A stretch of 64,000 nt of DNA from JAJDXO01 sp965221855 (lineage in GTDB: Bacteria; Pseudomonadota; Alphaproteobacteria; Rhodospirillales; UBA2165): assembly GCA_965221855.1 (NCBI GenBank), contig CBDCSV010000007.1:186001-250000 (forward strand), written 5' to 3'. The notes beneath the pieces are model-generated. The model was not told the DNA's origin, ran no database searches, and worked only from the letters and a program-made list of their open reading frames with translations. This document shows, piece after piece, positions 26,094 to 34,447 of the stretch. Each line of letters starts with the position of its first letter. Within the stretch, counting starts at the first letter, position 1. The position numbers were made by a program, and so were the translations under genes.

Positions 26094-27523
26094 TCGGCCG
26101 CCGCCGGCACCGCGCCCTTTTCGGCCAGCAGATTGGCCGCGTCGTCTTCCAGCACCGTCCCCTCGAAATAGCCGGGATTGACGGTGAGGTGCAGCATCGC
26201 CGGGTTGGTGAAGGTGAAATCGCGGAAGTTCTCCTCGTCGAGCAGCTTCGCCTCCACCAGGGACCAGGCTTCGGACAGGATGGAGACCGCGTCCATCACG
26301 TCCCAGTGGCCGATGTCGGAGCCGAACATGGCCTTCAGCGGCGCGCCCACCGGCGACAACCGCCGGTTGAAGGCCACCGAGGTCATCCGGTCGTCGGCTT
26401 CGCAGCCGAAATAGAACGGCTCGACGAAAAGCCGGCGGAGATCGCGGACCTCGGTCATGCCGCAGGCCTCGAACTCGTTGAAATTGTCGGGCGCCTTGCG
26501 CTGAAGGGGACCCCGCGGCTGGGCGCGGACCCGCTCGCCGGTATGGATCTCGTCGCCGTATTCGTCGAACAGTTCGGCCAGAAGATCGACGTCGAGCTTG
26601 TCCGGGTCGAGGTTGGCCCTGAGATGGTCGACATTGCGCTTCTCGAAGTGCTCGACGATGTCGTTCAGCAGCGCCATGGCCCAGCCGGCGCCGCCTTCGA
26701 GGAAGCCGAAGCTCAACCCCGGGAAGCGGTTGGTGACGCCGCCGAGGAACAGGGCGCGGGCGAAATACTCGGCGCCTGCGGCGAAGCCGCCCAGGTGATT
26801 GAAGACGTAGTTGGTCTTCGAGTTGCGGTACGTGTTGCCGATTCCCGCCGTGTGCCCGGTCGGCGCGACCTCGAGCTCCTGGCACTTGGCCCAGAACGGG
26901 TCGTAGTCGTAGGGCGGATCGATGGCGATGGATTGGGTGCGGAACGGAGTTTCCCTGTCCGGGCCGTCATCGGGACGGATCACTTCGGTGCCGATCATGA
27001 TCGCCTTGTGGCCGAGCTCGCCGACGGCGAACTCCAGTTCGGCGATACCTTCCTCGGGCGTAAACGTCGGGATCACCGCCACCGGCCGGCAGCGGTCGCC
27101 CGCCTCGGCGAACATGTCGGCATACATCATGTTGAGCGCCCGGCAATAGACCTGCCGAAGCTCATCGTCCTGGTAGTACAGTCCGGGGATGCCGGCGGTG
27201 GTGTAGAAGTGGGCGAAATCGATGCCCATCTCGTCCATGCGGGCGCGGAAATATTTGGGCAGCCGGGACATGGCGTGGTCGGCGGTGTGATCGCCCGACG
27301 GCACGCCCCACCACAGGAACTTGGACGGCATGTTGTATTGCTTGCGCTCCATCAGGTGCGCGCGCCGCTTGACCATTTTGGCGGCGGTGTCCCTGCCGGC
27401 CAATTCGATCAGATAGTCATTGATGGCGAACTGGCTCTCGACGACGTGGGCATCGGTATCGATGACCGGATGGTCCAGTTTCTTCCTGACATCGCTGCCC
27501 GGAAAATCCGCGAATCCCGACAT
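26090..27523 (-). CDS. amidohydrolase family 2 protein
   Basis: 477 residues from ATG 27523, behind GGGAGGACGG. VIDTDAHVVE takes the place of the first metal motif (DxH), with VAPTGHTAG, YVFNHLGGFAAGA and FGSDIGHWDVMD supplying later His/Asp residues. This is the larger class of ACMSD-related amidohydrolases found in many catabolic clusters. It leads an operon with the Rieske ferredoxin and the 24635 amidohydrolase. Confidence 0.9.
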   Translation of the reverse strand: MSGFADFPGSDVRKKLDHPVIDTDAHVVESQFAINDYLIELAGRDTAAKMVKRRAHLMERKQYNMPSKFLWWGVPSGDHTADHAMSRLPKYFRARMDEMGIDFAHFYTTAGIPGLYYQDDELRQVYCRALNMMYADMFAEAGDRCRPVAVIPTFTPEEGIAELEFAVGELGHKAIMIGTEVIRPDDGPDRETPFRTQSIAIDPPYDYDPFWAKCQELEVAPTGHTAGIGNTYRNSKTNYVFNHLGGFAAGAEYFARALFLGGVTNRFPGLSFGFLEGGAGWAMALLNDIVEHFEKRNVDHLRANLDPDKLDVDLLAELFDEYGDEIHTGERVRAQPRGPLQRKAPDNFNEFEACGMTEVRDLRRLFVEPFYFGCEADDRMTSVAFNRRLSPVGAPLKAMFGSDIGHWDVMDAVSILSEAWSLVEAKLLDEENFRDFTFTNPAMLHLTVNPGYFEGTVLEDDAANLLAEKGAVPAAAE

Positions 27524-27679
27524 GTTACCGTCCTCCCCAACTCCCGATCGCATTTCGTTGCAATTGCAACTTGTTGCACGATTGGGTTGCGAATTCAACG
27601 GACTTGCGCGGTTTTTTCCCTAGGCGGCCCGCCGGGGCCGCGCCTACACTGATGTCCCGAAACCGCGATGGGGGACATC

Positions 27680-28483
27680 ATGCAAGTAACGCTGCTCGGC
27701 ACCGGATTGCCGTTTCCGAACCCGCACCGCCGGGGACCCGCCTATCTGGTGGAGGCGGGCGAGGAGAAGATCCAGATCGATTGCGGGTCGGGGTGCGTCC
27801 ACCGGCTCTACGAGGCGGGCTCGCGGCCGCAGGAAATCGATCACCTGTTCATCACCCACCTGCATTCCGATCACTACATCGATCTCGGTCATTTCGTCAT
27901 CATGCGCTGGGTGCTGGGGGACGACCGGCCGCTGCACGTCTACGGCTCGCCCGGCCTGCGGAGAATGGTCGATCTGCTGCTGGAAATGCATGCCCCGGAC
28001 ATCGAGCTCCGGATGATTACCCGCACCAAAAAGCGCGAGCAGCCCAACATCGTCGTCCATGAACTGGAAGAGGGGCGGGCGCTGGAAACCGCCAACGGCC
28101 TGACGGCGACGGCCTTCAAGGTGGACCACTATCCGCTGGAGATGCCGTTCGGCTTCCGCTTCGACACCAAGGACAAATCGGCCGCGTTCTCCGGCGACAC
28201 CTGTCCCTCGGAAAATCTCATCAAGCACACCCGGGGCGTCGACATTCTGGTGCACGAATGCACCGAGTACACCAAGTGGACCAACCCGGAGATCGACGAA
28301 AGCCACAAGGTCAAGACCCACACCCATCCCGATCTGCTGGGGTTGGTGGCCCGGGACGTCGAGCCGGGGCTCCTGGTCGCCTCCCACCTGATGCCGCGGT
28401 CGATCCCCAAGGAACTTCGCCGAATGATCGGCGCCAACTATGACGGCCCCACGGTCATCGGCGAAGACCTGATGACCGGCTGA
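27680..28483 (+). CDS. MBL-fold metallohydrolase (RNase Z/arylsulfatase-like)
   Basis: 267 residues. ATG 27680 has GGGGGAC seven bases upstream; an earlier ATG at 27668 overlaps that site. The motif THLHSDHYIDLG gives HxHxDH, followed by FSGDT and VASHLMP. The start VTLLGTGLPFPNPHRRGPAYL is typical for RNase Z-like hydrolases. In this context it is probably a hydrolase of small esters or lactones rather than tRNA processing, but that is inference. It is related in type to the 43586 gene. Confidence 0.88.
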   Translation: MQVTLLGTGLPFPNPHRRGPAYLVEAGEEKIQIDCGSGCVHRLYEAGSRPQEIDHLFITHLHSDHYIDLGHFVIMRWVLGDDRPLHVYGSPGLRRMVDLLLEMHAPDIELRMITRTKKREQPNIVVHELEEGRALETANGLTATAFKVDHYPLEMPFGFRFDTKDKSAAFSGDTCPSENLIKHTRGVDILVHECTEYTKWTNPEIDESHKVKTHTHPDLLGLVARDVEPGLLVASHLMPRSIPKELRRMIGANYDGPTVIGEDLMTG

Positions 28484-28539
28484 GGCTGGCCGAAGGAAGA
28501 ATGAGCCCTCCCGGCCGGGCGGGGCCTCCGGGATATTCA

Positions 28540-28604
28540 CCACAGAGACACAGAGTTCACTGAGGAGGAATGGTTAACTCCTCACTGTCTCACCGTCTCT
28601 GTGG
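28540..28604. repeat. inverted repeat CCACAGAGAC...GTCTCTGTGG
   Basis: Perfect 10-bp arms 45 bp apart, in sequence beginning ATTCACCACAGAGACACAGAG. A related element (TTCACCACAGAG...CTCTGTGGTGAA) lies at 30053-30141, on the other side of the IS4 element. It may form a terminator-like structure after the MBL gene. Confidence 0.6.
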
Positions 28605-28634
28605 TTCCAGAAGCCGTCATGCCCCGGCTTGTCC

Positions 28635-29905
28635 CACTGCTGTCCGGTTTATTTTTGTGGACGGGTTGCATGGCATTGATTCTACTGGGGTCCAAGCGTT
28701 TGCGAACGTTTTGGACACGAAGGAGGCTCAATGCCATGCATCACCACAATAGCGTTTTCCACGATCTGTTGAAGCATATTCCTTGGGACGCTTTTGAGCG
28801 TTTGGTTGCCGAGCACGGCGCGGACAAGCACATTCGCCGGTTGCCGACGAAGAGCCAGTTCATCGCCCTGCTGTATGGACAGTTCTCCGGCGCGTCCAGC
28901 CTGCGGGAGATCGCCGGCGGCCTGGAGAGCCATTCGGCGCGTTTGTACCATGTCGGCGGCCGCACGGTGTCACGCTCGACCTTCGCCGACGCCAACGCGC
29001 GCCGTCCGGCGGCGGTGTTCTCGGGCCTGTTCGCCGAGATGGCCGGCCGCGCCCAGCGGGGGCTGCGGCGCAAGCTCGGCGATGCCACCTATCTGATCGA
29101 TTCCACCGGGCTCCGCCTGAGCGGGGCCGGGTCCGAGTGGGCGCGCTTCTCGGCCAAGGTGTGCGGCGCCAAGGTCCACGTGATCTACGACGCGGATGCC
29201 GATCAGCCGGTTTATTCGGCGATGACGGCGGCCCGGGTCAACGACATCACGGCGGCGAAGGAGATGCCCATCGAGGCCGGCGCCACCTACGTCTACGACC
29301 TCGGCTACTACGATTATGCCTGGTGGGCCAAGCTGGACGCCGCCGGATGCCGCATCGTCACCCGCTTCAAGTCCAGCACGCCGCTCGACCTCATCGCCGA
29401 ACTCGATGTGGCCGAGAACGGCGGCATCCTGTCCGACCGCATCGGCTTGCTGCCCAAACGCCAGGCCAAAAACCGCAAGAACCCGTTCTCCGAGCCGGTG
29501 CGCGAGGTGCGGATCAAGACCGACACCGGCAAGGTGCTGCGCATCCTCTCCAACGACCTCGACGCCCCGGCCGAGGAGATCGCCGAGCTCTACAAGCGGC
29601 GATGGGCCATCGAGCTGTTCTTCCGCTGGGTCAAACAGACCCTCAAGATCAAACACTTCATCGGCAACAGCGAGAACGCCGTGCGCATCCAGATCGCCGT
29701 CGCGATGATCGCCTATCTGCTGCTCAGGCTCGCTCAAGCCACCCAGAAGGCCATCAACAGCCCGCTCATCTTCGCCCGTCTCGTGCGCGTCAACCTCATG
29801 CATCGAAAGCGCATCGACAGGCTCCTCATACCCAAAATACCGCCGCCCGAAAATCCAAACCAAATGGCCATCCAATGGACGTGAAAATTAAACCGGACAG
29901 TAGTG
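28635..29905 (+). mobile_element. IS4-family element (DUF4372 subgroup), 1271 bp
   Basis: Inverted ends CACTGCTGTCCGGTTTA and (reverse complement) CACTACTGTCCGGTTTA. The direct repeat GGCTTGTCC flanks both ends (28626-28634 and 29906-29914), so a 9-bp target duplication is preserved. The target was a palindromic intergenic repeat of the type GCCCCGGCTTGTCCGGGGC. Confidence 0.93.
28736..29884 (+). CDS. IS4-family transposase
   Basis: 382 residues from ATG 28736 after AGGAGGC. It starts MHHHNSVFHDLLKHIPWDAF (DUF4372-type N-domain). The DDE core has TYLIDSTGLRLSG (D), VYDLGYYDYAWW (D) and the C-terminal YREK signature in LYKRRWAIELFFRWVKQTLK. It appears complete, so the element may be active. 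Confidence 0.92.
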   Translation: MHHHNSVFHDLLKHIPWDAFERLVAEHGADKHIRRLPTKSQFIALLYGQFSGASSLREIAGGLESHSARLYHVGGRTVSRSTFADANARRPAAVFSGLFAEMAGRAQRGLRRKLGDATYLIDSTGLRLSGAGSEWARFSAKVCGAKVHVIYDADADQPVYSAMTAARVNDITAAKEMPIEAGATYVYDLGYYDYAWWAKLDAAGCRIVTRFKSSTPLDLIAELDVAENGGILSDRIGLLPKRQAKNRKNPFSEPVREVRIKTDTGKVLRILSNDLDAPAEEIAELYKRRWAIELFFRWVKQTLKIKHFIGNSENAVRIQIAVAMIAYLLLRLAQATQKAINSPLIFARLVRVNLMHRKRIDRLLIPKIPPPENPNQMAIQWT

Positions 29906-30153
29906 GGCTTGTCCGGGGCATCCACGTTGTTCTGGATTACCCGGTCAAGCCGGGTAATGACGAGCTTCTTTGATTCAGCACCACGCGTCATGCCCCGGCC
30001 CACTGGACCGGCTTTGCCGGCCAGCCGGCAAAGTGGCGGGGCATCCAGAATATTCACCACAGAGCACACAGAGACCACGGAGAAGGTGTATTCCGCTGTA
30101 CGACGCCCCATCTCGGTGATCTCGGTGATCTCTGTGGTGAAATCTTATTCCAC
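29906..30153. repeat. palindromic intergenic repeats next to the IS4 element
   Basis: No gene. It holds copy 1 of a repeat with GGGGCATCC, CCCGG..CCGGGTAATGACGAGC and TTCTTTGATTCAGCACCACGC, closely matched at 40725-40774. A second stem-loop has perfect arms TTCACCACAGAG/CTCTGTGGTGAA at 30053-30064 and 30130-30141. Confidence 0.7.
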
Positions 30154-33069
30154 CTACCACCGGATCGCGCCGGTGAGCATCGCGCCGTGGGCCGGGGGTT
30201 CGTTGGCGTTGGCGCTCTCGCGGCGGGTGGCGTCCACGTTGACCTGGAAATACCCGCCGGCCGCCGGAGTCAGCCGCCAGCCGATCCGGTAGTCGCGCGT
30301 ATCGTCCGACGCCCCGAAGCCCACGTTGGGCGTGCCGGTGACGCGGCCGCCGAAGTGCCCGAACCCGTAGCCGACCTCGCCCTCCATGCGGCCCGCCGCG
30401 TCCGCTCCGCCGCCCTTGGGCAGTTCGTCCTGCCACAACTTGTTCGCTTCGCCCGCCGGTTGGCCCCATCGGGGAGACAGCACCACCGACAGGCCCCGCC
30501 CGTGGGCCCCGGGACCGGCCCGGGCGGTGAGGCTCACGCCCCGCTCCTCGGCGCCGTCCTCGGAGTGCGCCGCGAGCCAGCGCCCCCGCGCCTCCACCTG
30601 AAAACGCGGCGCCGCGACGCGCAGACCGCCCGCGACCTCAAGGCCCGTCCCGGTCACGCCGTCGCCGCCGTCGCGCCGCGCCGCGGTCTCCACGAAGGGC
30701 GTCAGCGAGGACCCGTCGTCGAACGGGATGAGCCTAGAGGCCTCGATACCGCCCCTCACCCGCCATGCATCGGCGAGTATGCCGTCCACCGCCTGTTCCT
30801 GGTCCCCGCCGCCCTTGGCGGTTTGCATACGCGCCAAGCTTACGTCGCCCCGCGCCGCGAGGTCGATCCCGGCCACGGGCGGCAGGGGCCGGCGCAGCCC
30901 AGCGGAGCCCGTCCACATCCGTAGCCGGCTCTTCTCCCGCGTTTCGCCGTCATCGGTCTCGTGGCGCGCCTCGCCCCGGCCCGCGCCCAGCATCCCGCGA
31001 AGCTCCAGCCCGTTGGCGAAGGTCCAGCGCCCGTAGGGCCAGAGCGCCGTCAACGCCGTCTCGATCCGGCCTTCCTCGCCGTCCAGCACGTAATCCGTCT
31101 CGCTCGTCCCGCGGGACACCGCCAACCCGGCGACCCAGCGCCCCGGACGTGCCGAACCCCCGGAAGAGCCGCGTGGCGCTTCCCGGGCGTCTACGCCGAG
31201 CCAGCCGGTGCGGGTCTCGCCCGAGTAGCTGGAGATGTCATCCGGGCGGCCCGAGAAACTCCCGAAGTCCCCCCGGCCCCACACGGCCCAGCGGGGCGCA
31301 AGGGGATGGAGCCTATTCTCGCTCTCCTTGTCACCGGGGGCCGCGCCCAGGGTCCAGGAGAAGGCGCTCGCGGGCAGCAGCGCGCCGGTATGGACGCCCC
31401 GGCTCCCCGCGCGGGGCGCGCAACCGGGCGCAACCGTCTCGAAGGCGCGGCCCCAGGCGTCCGGCGGACAGGCCGCGCTGTTCCGCCATCCGTCAGCCGG
31501 TCTCGAAGACGCCCCGAACCGGACCGTCTCGCCGGCGATGGTCATTCCTGGAGTTGGCGCCGCATCGCCGAGCCGGGTCCCGATGTTGCTGACCGCGCCC
31601 GCGATGGTCCGCGACGCCACCTCGGCCAGGGTGCGCTTCACCACCCCCTGCTGCTCCTCGAGCGCAACCCCCACCGTCACACGGAAGGACAGTATCGCGG
31701 CGGCGCCGTTCGCGTCCGTGGCCGCGTAGGTGAAGGTCCAGCGCCCCTCGGCCTCGGGTGTGCCGGAGAGCCGCCGCGTTGTGGCATCGAAGGAGAGCCC
31801 CGCGAGCCCCGCCGGCGAGGAGGTCAGCACATAGGTATAGGGAGCGCCGCCGCCCCCCGTGGCTGCCGGCAGGGTCACCGAATTCATGGCAACGCCCGGC
31901 TCCAGGCGCAGCGGCCCGACCCCGGACGTAAAGCGCGGCCGCTGGCTCGCCGGAGTCTTGGGCGTCTCCGGCGTGGCGGGCTGGAGCCCGCTGTTCACCT
32001 TGTGGCTGGCGTTGTGGGCCAGCCCGTCATGGGCGAGGTTGGCATCGACGCTGTCCGCATCCTTGATGGTGCCGCCGTTCAGTTCCAGGGTGTTCTCCAG
32101 CACCGCGACGCCGTTCGGCGAGACGTTGGGCGACACCACCGTATAGGCGAAGGTCAGCACCTTGGTGCCGCTGCCGCTCTCGTAGTTCGCCCAGAACTCG
32201 CCGAAGTTCGGGTCCATCTTGATCTTGAGCCGGGGCGTACCGGTCACCGTGACGTTCTTGTCGAAGGTCACCTGGACCTGGATCTTCTCGCCCAGCCCGT
32301 AGGTCTCCGGCGTGTTGTCGCCGTCCACGTCGAGCGACGGCGTCGAGGATATCTCCACCCCGGTCACCTCGGGCGGATTGCTCTTGGCGTAGCCGCGAAT
32401 GGCGATCATGAGGGCTCTACCATTCGTGTCGGATGCCCACTGCGAGATATCGTTGGCCCTGGAAAAGAAGGAGTCCGCGATGTTCCATCCCGCCTGCGCG
32501 CCCGAATCCTCGCTGTTGGAGGTCGTTACCGCAACGAGCGAGGTGGGGGGGGGTCCGGACGCATAGTCGATCCTCACCCAGTAGGTCGTGTCGGCAGCCA
32601 GGTCGAAGCCGGTGGCGTGCGTGAAGCGCGCGTTCGACCAGCTTGTCGGCAGGCTCGAAGGGTTGGTCAACGTGCCCACCACGGTGCTGCCCGGACTGCC
32701 GGCGGAGTCGTTCACGACGGCGACGGTGTAGGTCGTCGCGGTCCCCGAGGATTGCTCCAGGCGGATGTCCAGGCCGGTCAGCTTGTAGCCCGTGGTGTTG
32801 CTGCCGGTCGTGAAGGCCTGCGCGAAATCCTTAGTAAAAAATGGATTAGACGTGACTTGGGTCTGGCCCGTGTTCTTCACCAGGTCGATGCTCGTCTGCG
32901 CCTCTGCGGCGGGCGCGGCGAAGCCGAGCAGCAGGGCGAAGGCCGCAGCGAAAACGCAGGCCGCAATCCCGGGCGACGGCATGAGCCGACGCAATAGCTG
33001 CGGCATGCGGAGATGCGCCCGACAGTCTCGCCAAAGCGCCGTTGAACCGACCGTGACATCACGCGTCAT
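30154..33069 (-). CDS. large secreted/outer-membrane surface protein (autotransporter-like)
   Basis: 971 residues. A long signal region ends GFAAPAAEAQ near residue 58. Next come a choice-of-anchor-R-like domain (SIDLVKNTGQTQVTSNPF to about 225), an Ig-like/SwmB-type region with PEVTGVEISSTPSLDVDGD, and a putative-Ig domain (LPAATGGGGAPYTYVLTSSP). The last 400 residues are rich in alternating aromatic/Gly strands and end MLTGAIRW, like a beta-barrel translocator. It is therefore probably surface exposed. Its start lies 20 bp from a 34-bp palindrome that is shared with the divergent Cre-like recombinase. Confidence 0.82.
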   Translation of the reverse strand: MTRDVTVGSTALWRDCRAHLRMPQLLRRLMPSPGIAACVFAAAFALLLGFAAPAAEAQTSIDLVKNTGQTQVTSNPFFTKDFAQAFTTGSNTTGYKLTGLDIRLEQSSGTATTYTVAVVNDSAGSPGSTVVGTLTNPSSLPTSWSNARFTHATGFDLAADTTYWVRIDYASGPPPTSLVAVTTSNSEDSGAQAGWNIADSFFSRANDISQWASDTNGRALMIAIRGYAKSNPPEVTGVEISSTPSLDVDGDNTPETYGLGEKIQVQVTFDKNVTVTGTPRLKIKMDPNFGEFWANYESGSGTKVLTFAYTVVSPNVSPNGVAVLENTLELNGGTIKDADSVDANLAHDGLAHNASHKVNSGLQPATPETPKTPASQRPRFTSGVGPLRLEPGVAMNSVTLPAATGGGGAPYTYVLTSSPAGLAGLSFDATTRRLSGTPEAEGRWTFTYAATDANGAAAILSFRVTVGVALEEQQGVVKRTLAEVASRTIAGAVSNIGTRLGDAAPTPGMTIAGETVRFGASSRPADGWRNSAACPPDAWGRAFETVAPGCAPRAGSRGVHTGALLPASAFSWTLGAAPGDKESENRLHPLAPRWAVWGRGDFGSFSGRPDDISSYSGETRTGWLGVDAREAPRGSSGGSARPGRWVAGLAVSRGTSETDYVLDGEEGRIETALTALWPYGRWTFANGLELRGMLGAGRGEARHETDDGETREKSRLRMWTGSAGLRRPLPPVAGIDLAARGDVSLARMQTAKGGGDQEQAVDGILADAWRVRGGIEASRLIPFDDGSSLTPFVETAARRDGGDGVTGTGLEVAGGLRVAAPRFQVEARGRWLAAHSEDGAEERGVSLTARAGPGAHGRGLSVVLSPRWGQPAGEANKLWQDELPKGGGADAAGRMEGEVGYGFGHFGGRVTGTPNVGFGASDDTRDYRIGWRLTPAAGGYFQVNVDATRRESANANEPPAHGAMLTGAIRW

Positions 33070-33089
33070 CTGACGACCCCTGAAGCTGT

Positions 33090-33123
33090 ATTACTCCCGA
33101 TAACTGTCGTTATCGGGAGTAAT
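33090..33123. promoter_or_regulatory. loxP-like 34-bp recombination site, copy 1
   Basis: 13-bp arms ATTACTCCCGATA/TATCGGGAGTAAT around the 8-bp spacer ACTGTCGT. The symmetry extends into the spacer, leaving only the central TGTC to set direction. Size and plan equal those of loxP. It sits between the divergent surface-protein and recombinase genes. Function is inferred from design, position and the inverted second copy at 40459. Confidence 0.75.
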
Positions 33124-33160
33124 CTGCGGGCTCGCGATTGGACGAACCGGAGGCGCGCAT

Positions 33161-34144
33161 ATGTATCTCGAACCCCCGGCCGACCCCTGCGAGGAGCCGG
33201 GTAATGAACGCGCACCGGTGCTCGCGATGCGACTCCAACGGTTCCTGCAGACAACAAACGGCGCGTTCAGCACGAACACCGAACGGGCGCTCAGGTCGGA
33301 CCTCGGCATCTATGCGGCGTGGTGCGCCGAGCGGGGGAAGAGGGTCTTGCCGGCGGCGCCCGAGACGGTCGCCGCCTTCATCGATGCGATGGCGGAGACC
33401 CGGGCGCCGGCCACGGTGCGCCGCTACGCCGCCAGCATCGCCAAGGTCCACCGGGAGACCGGATGCGGCAAGATCCTCAAAAGTCCGGCCGTGCGGCTCG
33501 CGCTCAGGCGCATGCACCGCGTGAAGGGGCGGCGCCAGAGACAGGCGCACGGCATGACCGGGCCGCTGCGCGAACGCCTGCTGGAGGCGGCGGGAGATAG
33601 ATTGATCGACGACCGCAACCGGGCGCTGCTCGCCGTGGCCTATGACGCCATGCTGCGGCGCACCGAGCTCACGTCTCTGGAAGTGTCTGATTTTCTTGAG
33701 GAAATCGGCGGCGACGCGACCTTGCTGGTGCGCCGCTCCAAGACCGACGGCGAGGGCCGGGGCGAACGCCTCTACCTCGCGCGCGATACCGTTGTGTTGG
33801 TGCGCGCCTGGCTGGAACGCAGCGGGATCCAGGAGGGAAGGCTGTTCCGCTCGGTCGGCAAGGGCGGCGGGCTCGGCGAGGGGCTCGATCCGAGCCAGGT
33901 GCCGCGCATCTTCAAGGGCATGGCGCGCCGCGCCGGACTGCCGGCGGCGATGGTGCAGGGCCTGTCCGGGCACTCGGCCCGGGTGGGCGCGGCCCAGGAC
34001 ATGATCGCCGCCGGTATCGAGCTTCCGGCAATCCTCCAGGCCGGGCGGTGGAAGTCGACCGCCATGGTCAACCGCTACGGCGAGCAGCTATTGGCGCGGC
34101 GCAGCGGGGCCGCCCAGCTCGCCCGGCTTCAGGAACGGAGCTGA
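33161..34144 (+). CDS. Cre-like tyrosine site-specific recombinase
   Basis: 327 residues, ATG after GGAGGCGC. The N-terminal part is a SAM-like core-binding domain. Catalytic residues are R167 (AMLRRTELTSL), K194 (RRSKTDGEG), H271 and R274 (GHSARVGAAQDM), W297 (GRWKSTAMV) and Y306 (NRYGEQ). The use of Trp instead of the second His, and the spacing R-23-W-9-Y, equal those of Cre. Most phage integrases have His here. The adjacent 34-bp palindrome is the likely substrate. Confidence 0.9.
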   Translation: MYLEPPADPCEEPGNERAPVLAMRLQRFLQTTNGAFSTNTERALRSDLGIYAAWCAERGKRVLPAAPETVAAFIDAMAETRAPATVRRYAASIAKVHRETGCGKILKSPAVRLALRRMHRVKGRRQRQAHGMTGPLRERLLEAAGDRLIDDRNRALLAVAYDAMLRRTELTSLEVSDFLEEIGGDATLLVRRSKTDGEGRGERLYLARDTVVLVRAWLERSGIQEGRLFRSVGKGGGLGEGLDPSQVPRIFKGMARRAGLPAAMVQGLSGHSARVGAAQDMIAAGIELPAILQAGRWKSTAMVNRYGEQLLARRSGAAQLARLQERS

Positions 34145-34447
34145 AGGTTGCCGGGGGTGTGCGAATACGGCTGCCGGGCTATAATGACCGGGCGGCCATG
34201 GCGGTGCATGGGCGAGCCGTGGCGGCATCGAAGGGGCCGAATCCGGCCCTGGCGGGCCTCAAGGGCGCAAATCCGGAAAATGTTATCAGGAGTAATAATC
34301 GGCGCGGGCGGCGGGTCCGGCGTCCCGGCGGCGCTGCCCGGCAGGAGCCGGCCGGCCTGGAAAAAACGGCGGACGTTCAAGGGGTTACCGGAAATTGGCG
34401 GCGGAACGCGGTGCCTTGCCGGAGGTGCGGCGCACCGCCGGTGCAAG
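34145..34447. other. non-coding stretch after the recombinase
   Basis: No convincing gene. A half-site GTTATCAGGAGTAAT at 34282-34296 matches one arm of the loxP-like palindrome with one mismatch, but the other arm is not recognisable. The stretch ends at the IS256 insertion. Confidence 0.45.

Noticed and set aside
30961..32997. 678-residue plus-strand open frame
   Set aside because: Antisense shadow of the surface-protein gene, which has a signal peptide and domain structure.
33090..33123. 34-bp palindrome as a simple transcription terminator
   Set aside because: It lies upstream of both divergent genes, has no U run, and a second copy with inverted spacer exists at 40459.
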